A stretch of 64,000 nucleotides of DNA from Laguncularia racemosa (taxonomy: Eukaryota > Streptophyta > Magnoliopsida > Myrtales > Combretaceae), in assembly GCA_037954665.1 (NCBI GenBank), contig JBBMOL010000248.1, positions 620,001-684,000 on the forward strand, written 5' to 3'. A model generated the notes under the pieces. It worked only from the letters and a program-made list of their open reading frames with translations, was not told the DNA's origin and ran no database searches. The position numbers and the translations under genes were made by a program. Positions 1 through 9,440 of this stretch are shown here, piece by piece (positions within the stretch are counted from its first letter, which is position 1; each line of letters begins with the position of its first letter).

Positions 1-239
1 AAAAAAATAAATTAAAGGTTTGGAGTTGAATTTAATCGTATTTTTTATTCTTCTTTGTCTTATTATTATTTTTTGTTTAGTATAATTATTTTAGTTTGAA
101 GAGTAGTTTTTTTTTTTTTTTTGGAATATGATTATGTTCATATGCGTTTCTCTACCCTTTGAAGAAGAAGAATAATGGATTTATTTTTTTTCTTCCAATG
201 TTTAGTTTAACTAATTCAGTTTTAGTTATTTAGTTTTGA

Positions 240-901
240 TAAAACACATGTGCTTATATGTTCCTCATTTAAACACATAGTGTATTAGTATCTAAATCTT
301 TTATTCTCCTACTTCTTGCTCTTTTTTTCCTTTTTTATTTTTGGTTTTGTTTTTTTTTGGTGGAGGTTGTAGGGTGCGAAGTGGGGTGGGATGGTGGGGC
401 CTCCTACTTCTTATTGCCCATAGAAAAGGTGATTGCTTTAGGGAAGTATACACTAGTTTAACAATGGTTGAGAAAGCAACGGGGACAAAAATTTAATAGG
501 AGAATCCCCATTATGAAGACCTAGATTTGAGGGAATCTTATCTTTTACACTCTTAAATTCAAGACAATAAGTTTAAGTGGGTAAAAATGATTTAGCTAAG
601 ACTACTTTATTCTAAGTCTATGAAGCAAAACAAAATTATGTTTCAACTTCTAAAATAATATTATTCTAGAGAATTTCTTATATTAACAGAAGTAATGTGA
701 TAGAGCAGGGGTGTAAATTAGATGATTTGAGCTTATTTGTAAACTATTTGAATTTGGCTCAATATTGACATGATACTCGAGTAATTTATTGAGTTGAGCT
801 TAAGTTTTATGGTATTTGACTCGACTAATTCGCAAGCCAAATTGAGATTAAGTTGAATTTAAATGCTAGTCAAGGTTTGAGTTGAATTTACATATCTATT
901 T
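240..901. repeat. Duplicated segment, copy A, left part
   Basis: Non-coding, AT-rich. From about 240 to 901 this resembles 44990-45394 joined to 55760-55915 in the same orientation; for example ACACTAGTTTAACAATGGTT near 450 matches ACACTGGTTCAACAATGGTT near 45110. It contains a single AAACT near 738, at the point where copy B carries a 10.4-kb retrotransposon between two AAACT copies. It continues at 16710 on the other side of the Ogre element. Bases 1-239 are AT-rich and I see no feature in them. Confidence 0.75.
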
Positions 902-2046
902 TGTCGAGTCTAATTTTTGAATTTTCCCATTCCTAATCCGATTAAGACTAGACACTATGCTCATCTAATATAGATCCTCGACTTGAGTTAGGAACTTCGT
1001 TTAATTTTGGAGTTGCCACCCAACTGTTGTTGGGAAAGATTGAATTAAGACTAAAGGAGCGGATTAGTCTTAATTTAGACCACTAGTCGTCGTGATTTCC
1101 TCTTCTCGTTTTTGGTGAAAAGAGGAAAAGGAAAACCAGAGTTTCTAAGTTCGGAGGCTAACCTATTAAAACCTTATGGTTACCACATAATCTCCTAAAA
1201 TTATCTTTATCTAGAAATGTCTTTTATTTTGTTTCTGTTGCTTTGTGTTTTTGAATGAGTTATTTGAAAAAATGATTTTTTATTTCATTTTATAGGTTGA
1301 CCCAAATGGGTGCCTACGTACCTGCTATTCAGGATCAAACAAGCCGTAGTTCGCTTTTCCTGAAAAGATTTAGTGGGTTTGTGAATTTTAATTTGAAAAT
1401 CTCTTTTTGATTTATGTTTTTAACATTTTTTGGGATTTTTCTAAAAAATCTAAACCTAAGCTTAATAATTTGATTTTTGAAAATAATTTTTGGGGAAAAC
1501 ATCAATTTTGGATTTATTTGAGAAAATGATTTTCAAAGTGATAAAACTCATTTTTTTTCTATTTTTATAATTTTTGAATTTTTATTAATTTTTATTAAAT
1601 TTTTTATGATTTTCTTTGTAATTTTTATGATTTTTATGATTTTTTCGATTTTTCCTTATTCTTCTACAATTTTTATAATTTTTATGAGTTTTCATGATTT
1701 TTATAGTTTATTATTATTTTTTATTATTTTTATTAATTTTTCATAATTTTTGTGAACTTTTGTTAAAAATTTTATCCTAAGTTATTATCTATCCTATTTT
1801 AAAGTGTAAAGTTTTATTATTATTTTCCTAATATTTTTATTATTATTCTCTACATTTTTATTATTTTTTATTTTTATTATTATTATTTTTTTAAATTATT
1901 AAATCCTAAAAAAAAAATCTAATTTCTAACATTTTCCTATTTATGGAAATATAAATAAAACATAAATAAAAAATTAATAAATCAAATGAAAAAATAATAT
2001 ATCAAATAAAAACAAATAAAATTTGAAAAAAAATCCGGAAAATTCG

Positions 2047-2052
2047 ACTTAC
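2047..2052 (-). promoter_or_regulatory. Splice-donor consensus in the LTR
   Basis: On the minus strand the sequence reads CTAG|GTAAGT and is followed by a T-rich stretch, the usual look of a plant intron start. The same donor sits at the same place in the other LTR (15711-15716) and in the solo LTR (58002-58007). In this 3' LTR copy it has no role inside the element, but it could splice into flanking sequence. Confidence 0.6.
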
Positions 2053-2359
2053 CTAGATCCGGGTTGGTGCGCGGGTCGGGTCGAAGCGAGTTGGGTCGGA
2101 TCGGTCGAACACGACGGCAGGGAGTGCTCGTTGACGGCGTTCTGGCGGCCTTTTGCAGCGGGTGAGGTGTCGAATCCTAGGTTATCAAGGGTGAGGAATC
2201 CAATGGTAGCGGTGGTTTGCTCCAGAAATGCCTCCTGGTGGTTGCTTAGCTACTGATCGGCGGTTGCAGCTTCGATTTCCTCTGGTGCTCTCCGATTCAC
2301 TCTTTTCTCTCACTTTCTCTCGCTTTTGATCTGTGTCCTTTGCTCCTGCCTTCGATCCC

Positions 2360-2367
2360 TATTTATA
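2360..2367 (-). promoter_or_regulatory. TATA box of the LTR promoter
   Basis: TATAAATA on the minus strand lies between the tRNA-like block and the CG-rich leader. It is conserved at 16024-16031 and 57688-57695. It is the likely Pol II promoter and divides U3 from R. Confidence 0.7.
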
Positions 2368-2705
2368 GCTGCTCAGAAGCCCTCTTGGATAAGCTCAAAT
2401 CCGGCGATTTGGATAAATCCGAATTTTTCCCTTTTTTAGATTTGATTTTATCCAGCCTATTTGATGCCGATTTGTTGTAATCTTGTGATTTATCTGGATA
2501 ATTCGGTCTTAGATTGATTGAAATCCAAAAAGATTCGAAGAAATCCAGCAATTTTAGCCTCGTCAGACTTCTGTTGGATTTTTCTCCGGTTAGGCTCGAG
2601 GAAGAAGACGACCACGTGCGAGGCATGTGTTTCCTCTTGGCCAATCGCATGTTGCCATGTGGCAGCTCCAGGGAAAAGAAGAGAAAAATTTTGCCGAGCA
2701 CACGC

Positions 2706-2778
2706 GGGGGGATTCGAACTCGCGACCTCTGGCTTCCACACATTCCCAGGCGCGCACACGAGCCAGCTGAGCTGGCCC
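2706..2778 (-). other. tRNA-like segment (Pol III A/B-box motifs) in U3
   Basis: On the minus strand there is an A-box-like CAGCTCAGCTGG at about 2775-2764 and a B-box GTTCGAATCC ending near 2709, spaced about as in a tRNA gene (total ~73 nt). The cloverleaf is not intact, so this is a tRNA-derived or SINE-like relic, or a Pol III promoter-like block, rather than a functional tRNA. It is conserved in all three LTRs of the family in the window. Confidence 0.55.
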
Positions 2779-3036
2779 AATTTCCCGATTTTATTTACAT
2801 TGCAAATTGTATATATGCGATGCAAGTTTTCCATTTTTTTGGAATTTCAAAAATTTGTAAAAATTATTTAATCCTTATTATTGCTATTTCTGAAATTATT
2901 TCTCAAAATTGATGTATTTTCCTATTTATTTTTATTTTTTTGAATATTTTTCCTATTTTCGCCAAATTAGAGAAAAATTGGGAAAAATTGGAAAATAATT
3001 ATTATTAATTCTTAGGGAAAAAATGGGGTGTTTACA

Positions 3037-3079
3037 GTTGCCCCTCTTTGTAGTAAAGTTTGAAAACTTAACTACAAAG
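3037..3079 (-). other. Polypurine tract and adjoining hairpin
   Basis: Directly inside the 3' LTR the sense strand reads AAAGAGGGGCAAC and then the LTR start, the expected plus-strand priming site. Overlapping it at 3046-3079 is a near-perfect inverted repeat: 16-bp arms with one mismatch and a 2-base loop. The purine tract therefore forms the foot of a strong hairpin. Confidence 0.7.
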
Positions 3080-3486
3080 ACAAGAAAGACGCCATTTTTG
3101 GCCTCTTGGTTAAATAGATAACACCTTGGTTTGGCTGGTTACCTGTAATTTGTTTTCTTTTTTTTGGTAGGAAAATGCTCCATGAGCTAATAATCCTACG
3201 ATTTAAACTGGTCCTAACAATTTAGAGTAATGTTCCCTCCCCAAAAAGTGCTTTATGGGCTAACTGATTGGCGATAGGAAACATCTCAAGCATTGTTTAG
3301 GAGTGCAGAAGAAATGATGATAGGAAGCGTCTTATTAGACTAGCAACCTTGAAAAGAAGATTATCTTAGGAAGCGCCCTTATGAGCTGGCTACCTGTCAA
3401 CAGAAGCGTCTGGTTAGACTAGCAACTGTTTGGAAAAATACCTTCGAAAAGTGCTCCTATGAGCTGACTAATCGAAGGAGTCTAAG

Positions 3487-5200
3487 AAAGTGCCCCTCTT
3501 GAGCTAACTAACCTTTGATAAAATGTCTCAAAAGTGCCCCCTATGGGCTGACTAACCTATGATAGGAATGTCTCAAAAAGTGCCCCCTATGGGCTGACCT
3601 TGAGAACAAATGTTTTAGGAAAGTGCCCCCTATGGGCTGACTAACCTATGATAGGAATGTCTTAAAAAGTGCCCCTTATGGGCTGACCTTGAGAACAGAT
3701 GTTTCAGGAAAGTGCCCCTTATGGGCTGACTAACCTATGATAGAATGTCTCAAAAAGTGTCCCCTATGGGTTGACCTTGAGAATAGATGTTTTAGGAAAG
3801 TGCCCCCTATGGGCTGACTAACTTATGATAGGAATGTCTCAAAAAGTGCCCCCTATGGGCTGACCTTGAGAACAAATGTTTTAGGAAAGTGCCCCCTATG
3901 GGTTGACTAACCTATGATAGAATGTCTTAAAAGGTGCCCCCTATGGGCTGACCTTGAGAACCGATGTTTTAGGAAAGTGCCCCCTATGGACTGACTAACC
4001 TATGATAGGAATGTCTCAAAAAGTGCCCCCTATGAGCTGACCTTGAGAACGGATGCTTTTAGGAAAGTGCCCCCTATGGGCTGACTAATCTATGATAGAA
4101 TGTCTCAAAAAGTGCCCCCTATGGGCTGACCTTGAGAACAGATGTTTTAGGAAAGTGCCATCTATGGGCTGACTAACCTATGATAGAATGTCTCAAAAAG
4201 TGCCCCCTATGGGCTGACCTTGAGAACAGATGTTTTAGGAAAGTGTCCCCTATGGGCTGACTAACCTATGATAGAATGTCTCAAAAAGTGCCCCCTATGG
4301 GCTGACCTTGAGAACAGATATTTTAGGAAAGTGCCCCCTATGGGCTGACTAACCTATGATAGAAATGTCTCAAAAAGTGCCCCCTATGGGCTGACCTTGA
4401 GAACAGATGTTTCAGGAAAGTGCCCCTTATGGGCTGACTAACCTATGATAGAATGTCTTAAAAAGTGCCCCTCTATGGGTTGACCTTGAGAACAGATGTT
4501 TTAGGAAAGTGCCCCTTATGGGCTGACTAACCTATGATAGGAATGTCTCAAAAAGTGCCCCCTATGGGCTGACCTTGAGAACAGATGTTTTTAGGAAAGT
4601 GCCCCCTATGGGCTGACTAACCTATGATAGAATGTCTCAAAAAGTGCCCCTATGGGCTGACATTGAGAACAGATGTTTTAGGAAAGTGCCCCCTATGGGC
4701 TGACTAACCTATGATAGAATGTCTCAAAAAGTGCCCCCTATGGGCTGACCTTGAGAACAGATATTTAGGAAAGTGCCCCCCTATGGGTTGACTAACCTAT
4801 GATAGAATGTCTCAAAAAGTGCTCCCTATGGGCTGACCTTGAGAATAGATATTTTAGGAAAGTGCTCCCTATAGGCTGACTAACCTATGATAGAAATGTC
4901 TCAAAAAGTGCCCCTTATAGGCTGACCTTGAGAACAGATATTTAGGAAAGTGCCCCTCTTGGGCTGACTAACCTAAGATAAAAATGATATCTCAAGAAGG
5001 TACCCCCTATCGGCTAACCTTAAGAGAGGATGTTTAGGGAAGTGCCCCTCTTAGGCTGACTAACCTAAGATAAAAATGATATCTCAAAAAGGTGCCCCCT
5101 ATGGGCTAACCTTAAGAGAGGTCTAGGGAAGTGCCCCTTTTTGGGCTGACTACCCTATTAAAGGGAATGTTTGGACAAGTGCCCCACTATGGGCTGACTC
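3487..5200. repeat. Tandem array, ~89-bp dimeric unit, in the element's 3' region
   Basis: About 19 copies of an 88-89-bp unit are made of two related halves. Both halves start GTGCCCCCTATGGGCTGAC; one continues with TAACCTATGATAG (~46 bp) and the other with CTTGAGAACAGATG (~43 bp). Central copies are nearly identical, and both edges (3240-3490 and 4950-5200) are degenerate, as expected from unequal exchange. The array lies between integrase and the 3' LTR, where Tat/Ogre elements are known to build tandem repeats that can seed satellites. No reading frame runs through it. Confidence 0.95.
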
Positions 5201-5696
5201 ATCTTATGCTTTTGAATATGCTTTCTACTGACTGAGCTAAATGATGTGATGCCTTTTATGATGATAGTTATTTATTTTAATATGCTTGCCAATTTATCGT
5301 GGATAGAACCAAACAACCGAACCTTCGTGCTGGTTGCTTCTGCTTCACTTCTTCTTATCTTGACACGGGGTTGAAAATCTTGATGTGCTTCCTTTTTTAT
5401 GCGCAAGGCTCTTTTGACGGTAACGTTATCCTACTAATGCATTAAGTTCTAATGCTCAAAAGTAGATAGAATTATATTACCAAATACATTGAGATTCATT
5501 ATCATTTTAGTGTTTATCTTTCATTGGCAAAGTGGTGGGTAATGTGTTTAGGAGTATTTGTTGTGGTGCAAATTGATTTGGATTATTGACCATTCAGAGA
5601 TATTAACTTTGCTTGTAAAAAATAAAAACTCGACTCAACGAAATTTGTATCGATCATTAGCTTTCATAAACATTGGCAAAATTTCAATTCCCTTAC
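5201..5696 (-). other. Untranslated stretch between integrase and the tandem array
   Basis: About 500 bp of the element's 3' untranslated region. I see no coding sequence or conserved signal in it. Confidence 0.5.
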
Positions 5697-6761
5697 CTAA
5701 GGATAGTACATCTTTACAGCAACTGTGTTAATGGGGTCTCTCAATTCTGGACCATCCATTTGAGTCAGTATCAAAGCACCTCCTGACAGAACCTTTTTCA
5801 CCACATAGGGGCCTTCATAGTTTGGGGTGAATTTTTCTCTGGAGTCTTGGGCATTCGGGAGAACCTTCCTTAGCACCAGATCCCCTTCTTTGAAGTATCG
5901 GGGCCTCATTTTCTTGTTAAATGCTCGGGCCATCCTTTGTTGGTAACACTGGCCATGACATAGTGCGGTAAGTCTTTTCTCATCAATCAGATTCAGCTGA
6001 TCAAGCCTCTTCTTTACCCAGTCTGATTCGGTTAGCTGAGTTTCTGACAAGATTCTGAATGATGGTATTTTAACTTCAATCGGTAGCACTGCTTCAGTAC
6101 CATATACCAGTGAATATGGGGTAACTCCAGTAGATGTTCTCATTGAAGTCCTATAATCCATGAGAGCAAACGGTAACATTTCGTGCCAATCTTTGTAAGT
6201 GATTGTCATTTTCTCGATGATCTTTTTGATATTCTTGTTAGCTGCTTCTACTGCTCCATTCATCTGAGGTCGGTAGGGAGTTGAATTTCTATGGTTTATG
6301 TGGAATTGTTGACATAAACCTGTCATCGACTTGTTATTAAGATTGGTACCGTTGTCAGTGATGATGGACTCAGGAACTCCATATCGGGCTATTATGTCCC
6401 TTTTCAAGAAGCGAACTATCACCCCTTTTGTGACATTGTCATATGACGAAGCTTCTACCCATTTGGTGAAGTAATCGATTGCTACCAGTATGAATATGTG
6501 GCCATTGGATGTTGTCGGAGTGATTGGGCCAATTATGTCAATTCCCCACATGGAGAAAGGCCATGGTGCTGACAATAGGTGTAGCTCGTTGGGTAGAGCA
6601 TTTATTCGGTTTGCGTAGACTTGGCACAAATGATAGTGCTTAACATATTTTATGCAATCTGATTCCATGGTCAACCAATAATATCCTAATCTCATGATTT
6701 TTCGGGCCAATATGTAGCCATTCATATGAGATCCACATACTCCTTCATGTACTTCCTTCAT
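5697..6761 (-). pseudogene. Integrase part of Ogre-type pol
   Basis: 354 codons open, separated from upstream pol by an in-frame TAA at 6774-6776. It starts with the zinc-binding HHCC module (EVHEGVCGSH... ending HLCQVYA; the second C pair is partly altered). The catalytic core follows: D in WGIDIIGP, D in ITDNGTN, E in NGAVEAANKN, the D,D-35-E pattern. The C-terminal part (YFKEGDLVLRK and YEGPYVV) is the usual DNA-binding GPY/F-type region. I see no chromodomain, as expected for Tat elements. This stretch looks structurally complete, but it can only be made as part of a polyprotein that is broken upstream. In the living element it would insert the cDNA into the host chromosome. Confidence 0.9.
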
Positions 6762-6773
6762 CAGTTCGCATGC

Positions 6774-7163
6774 TTAATTTTTGCCCAGGCATCTCAACAA
6801 GGTGGTATCAGATGATCTTTTGTAGAGTATAGACCCACTTAATAGGAAATGGCTTGCTAACCTCCTGAGTGTTCTTTGGTCATTCTTGCTAGCCATTTCA
6901 GGGTATTTACTTTCTTGGAGGAAGGTCTTGATGTCATGATACCGGGGCTTGTCATCTTGTATTTTTTCAATGGTTAAACAGTAGGCGGGCCGACTTTCGA
7001 TGTCTATTTTCATCGGTTGAACTTCGGCTCCCCCTGTTATCTGGATCATAGATGCTAGTGTGGCTAGTGCATCTGCAAACTGATTCAGAGTTCTCGGGAT
7101 GTATGTGAAAGTGATTGCCTTGAATTCTTCGATTAGCTCTGTCAAGTGTTGATGATATGGCAC
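6774..7163 (-). pseudogene. Second RNase H (C-terminal part) and linker of Ogre-type pol
   Basis: Same frame as the flanking pol segments, with stops on both sides (7200-7202 TAG and 6774-6776 TAA). It continues the second, archaeal-type RNase H: the last catalytic Asp is in NQFADALATLASM. A linker toward integrase follows. A second RNase H after the first is diagnostic of the Tat lineage and distinguishes it from chromoviruses and Athila. The methionine at 7163 is only the first ATG after the stop, not a real start. Confidence 0.85.
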
Positions 7164-7199
7164 CAGTTTGGGGTCTTTAGTCCTGTATTCCCCTCTTGT

Positions 7200-7766
7200 C
7201 TATAGTATGATAAGCGACGAGTCCCCGTATACTTCTAATTCGCGGATTTCCATTTGACATGCCATTTTGAGGCAAAGAATGCATGCCTCATATTCCGCGA
7301 TATTATTAGTATAGGGAAATGTAAGTCGTGTCGCTGCAGGGAATTGAGTGCCATCTGGGGATATCAATACTGCCCCAACTCCGCAACCGAATACGTTGGC
7401 GGCTCCATCGAAAAACAGTTTCCATTTCGGGTTCTGCTCTATCCCAAAGTCTTCTACCGGTATATCTTCCATTGTTAATATATTTTCGTCTGGGAATTGG
7501 GCTTGTAGTTCTTGGGAATCTGTCTCGACAGGGTGTTCTGCTAATTGGTCGGCTAAGGCTTGCCTTTTCATTGAGTTCTGATTTATGTATGTGATGTCAA
7601 ACTTGAATAGGAGCATTTTCCATTTAGAGATTCTCTCTATCAAAGCTGGTTTCTTTGCCAAGTATTTTAAGGGATCATGCTTTGTCAGTAGCTCAATATG
7701 ATAGTAAATGGTGTATTGCCTTAGTCGATGCATGACCCAAATTAGAGCACAACAAGTCTTCTCCAC
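7200..7766 (-). pseudogene. RNase H (first, C-terminal part) plus start of second RNase H, Ogre-type pol
   Basis: Begins after an in-frame TAA (7782-7784) in the same frame as RT. It first holds the end of the retroviral-like RNase H (LRQYTIYYHIELLTKHDPLKYL, then ALADQLAEHP). It then starts the second RNase H with FFDGAAN, NIAEYEACI and YGDSSLI, which supply three of the four catalytic acidic residues (D, E, D); the fourth is in the next segment. This enzyme removes the RNA strand during reverse transcription. Confidence 0.88.
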
Positions 7767-7781
7767 CTCTGAGTACCTCTG

Positions 7782-8012
7782 TTATCCATCCGTGAACTTC
7801 TTGCTCAGGTAATATATGGAATGCTCCCTTCCCTCATCATCTTTCTGCCCCAATATGCATCCCATGGATTCAGGGAGTATAGTAAGGTATAAGAATAAAG
7901 GCTTCCCTTGCTTCGGGACTATCAAGACCGGAGGTTTCATAAGGTAGTCTTTGATTGTCCTGAATGCTTCTTCGCATTCGTCGTCCCATTCTATTGTGGC
8001 GTTCTTCTTCAA
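7782..8012 (-). pseudogene. RT connection / RNase H start, Ogre-type pol
   Basis: 76 codons between in-frame stops at 8046-8048 (TAG) and 7782-7784 (TAA), in the frame of the RT segment. The sequence WDDECEEAFRTIKDYL...LFLYLTI...CILGQ...IYYLSKKFTDG is the standard end of RT and the beginning of RNase H in gypsy polyproteins. The continuous frame across the stops shows decay by point mutation, not by indels. Confidence 0.85.
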
Positions 8013-8045
8013 CAGACGGAATAGCGGTCGGCACTTATCTGTGAG

Positions 8046-9184
8046 CTATGAGATAAAACGAGCTATGTAATTTAATCTTTCCAGCAAGCTTCTTACTTCT
8101 TTAACGGAGCGTGGGGAAGGTAACTCTAATATAGACTTTACCTTGTCAGGGTCGATTTTAATGCCGTCCTGGCTTATGACAAACCCTAACAATTTCCCCG
8201 TTGTGGCCCTGAAAGTACATTTCTCTAGGTTTAACTTGAGTTGGAATTTTCTCAGTCGCTTAAACAATTTCCTCAGGATATCTATATGGCTTTCTCCTTC
8301 TTTAGATTTGGCTATCATGTCGTCAACATACACTTCAACCTCTCGATGCATCATGTCGTGAAGTATTGCGACCATGGCTCTCTGATACGTTGCCTCGGTG
8401 TTCTTCAAACCGAAGGGCATGACTTTGTAACAGAAAGTTCCCCATGTTGTGATGAAAGTCATTTTGGTTTTATCTTCTTCAGCCATTTTTATTTGATTAT
8501 ATCCTGAGAAACCATCCATGAATGAGAAAAGATGGTTTCTCGCAGTGTTGTCCACTAAAACATCAATGTGAGGTATGGGGAAGTTATCCTTTGGCGTGAC
8601 TTGGTTTAAGTCCTGGAAGTCTACGCATACACGTACTTTTCCATTCTTTTTCATAACATGGACTATATTTGCTACCCATTCTGGATAATCGGATACTTCG
8701 ATGAACCCTACTTCTAGTAGTTTCTTGACTTCCTCCTTAATCTTTAGCAAGATGTCAGGCCTAAATCTTCTCAGTTTTTGTTTTTTAGGTTTGACATCTT
8801 CCCTTGTGGGAAGCCTATGAACCACTATTGATTGGTCTAGTCCTGGCATGTCACCATATGACCAGGCAATCACATCCGCGTATTCTGTTAATAGCTCGGT
8901 TATCTCACATTTTTGCTCGGCACTCAAACTGATCCCGATTTTGAGGTTTTTAGGGTTTTCCATGCTTCCTAGATTTACTATCTCCATCGGCTCGTCTATC
9001 GAAATTCCGCTTTGTTCATGTTTTTGCCAATTTTCTTGTCTTATTTCGTGGTCAAGGATATCGCCTTCAACAACTGACTCAGCAGCGTTGGAAACGATAT
9101 TAGCGTTTTTATTTTCTACCTGCGCGAAATATCCCTGATGTTCGATGGTAGGAGGTCTGGGTAAAGTAAAAATGAAAGCATATA
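8046..9184 (-). pseudogene. Reverse transcriptase part of Ogre-type pol
   Basis: This is the RT domain in one open frame. It carries VRVCVDFQDLNQVTPKDNFP, FSFMDGFSGYNQI, MPFGLKNTEATYQ and YVDDM, the active site with both Asp residues, about 90 residues before the stop at 8046-8048. YVDDM is typical of Tat elements. The open frame extends upstream to an ATG at 9242, but its first ~20 codons are a hydrophobic, T-rich translation ending in TTTACCCAG. That looks like the polypyrimidine tract and acceptor of an intron, so I start the coding exon near 9157 rather than at the ATG. Confidence 0.9.
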
Positions 9185-9440
9185 TATAAGAAGAAAAACA
9201 GACTGTAATTGAATTGATAAAGAGTCTCAAAAATTTGTTCAATAACTATTCTCTACTTTTGAGCTAACCTAGAGCTATTGATAGGATAACAAAACCAATT
9301 GTTCAGAGCCGGATGCTGGTTGGACGTGCGGGGGGTTGGTTTCCCATTGCTGACGTCACCTTCGTTTATTCGAGGCTTTTACATGATACGTGCCTTTCAG
9401 AAAGATTGTTGGAGAGGTGGGATGCACATCTGGGTGTCGA
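9157..9440 (-). other. Probable intron between protease and RT (Ogre-type)
   Basis: Gag-protease ends with TGA at 9397-9399, and RT resumes in another frame. Just before RT the minus strand has a long T-rich tract ending TTTACCCAG|ACCTCC, a good acceptor. The downstream exon would begin at codon position 3. The donor is not clear; it must lie before the TGA to keep the frame, and the candidates there are weak. Ogre elements are known to have an intron here: unspliced RNA gives gag-protease and spliced RNA the full polyprotein. The right edge is uncertain. Confidence 0.55.

Larger units (their letters stand above)
902..3036 (-). repeat. 3' LTR of the Ogre-type element
   Basis: The 2135-bp terminal repeat lies in minus orientation, starting TGTAAACACCCC at 3036 and ending GACTCGACA at 902. 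It matches 14557-16709 along its whole length, and the solo LTR at 56987-59128 in the opposite orientation. In sense order it has an AT-rich U3 start, a tRNA-like block, a TATA box, a (CCGA)-rich stretch, a splice-donor consensus, then a very T-rich tail. The short open frames inside it are not genes: they are unlike any protein, overlap on both strands, and recur in the other LTR with stops and changes. Confidence 0.95.

Noticed and set aside
2706..2778. Functional tRNA gene
   Set aside because: A and B boxes are present, but acceptor, D and anticodon stems do not pair; kept only as a tRNA-like segment.
2363..2912. Overlapping open frames of 114-132 codons on both strands in the LTR
   Set aside because: They lie in the LTR around the tRNA-like block, overlap in several frames and strands, and resemble no protein; the same region of the other LTRs gives different frames.
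3487..5200. Repeat protein coded by the 89-bp array
   Set aside because: The period is not a multiple of three and no frame stays open across units.
9179..9242. Signal-peptide-like N-terminus of the RT frame
   Set aside because: The hydrophobic residues arise from translating a T-rich tract that ends in a splice acceptor.
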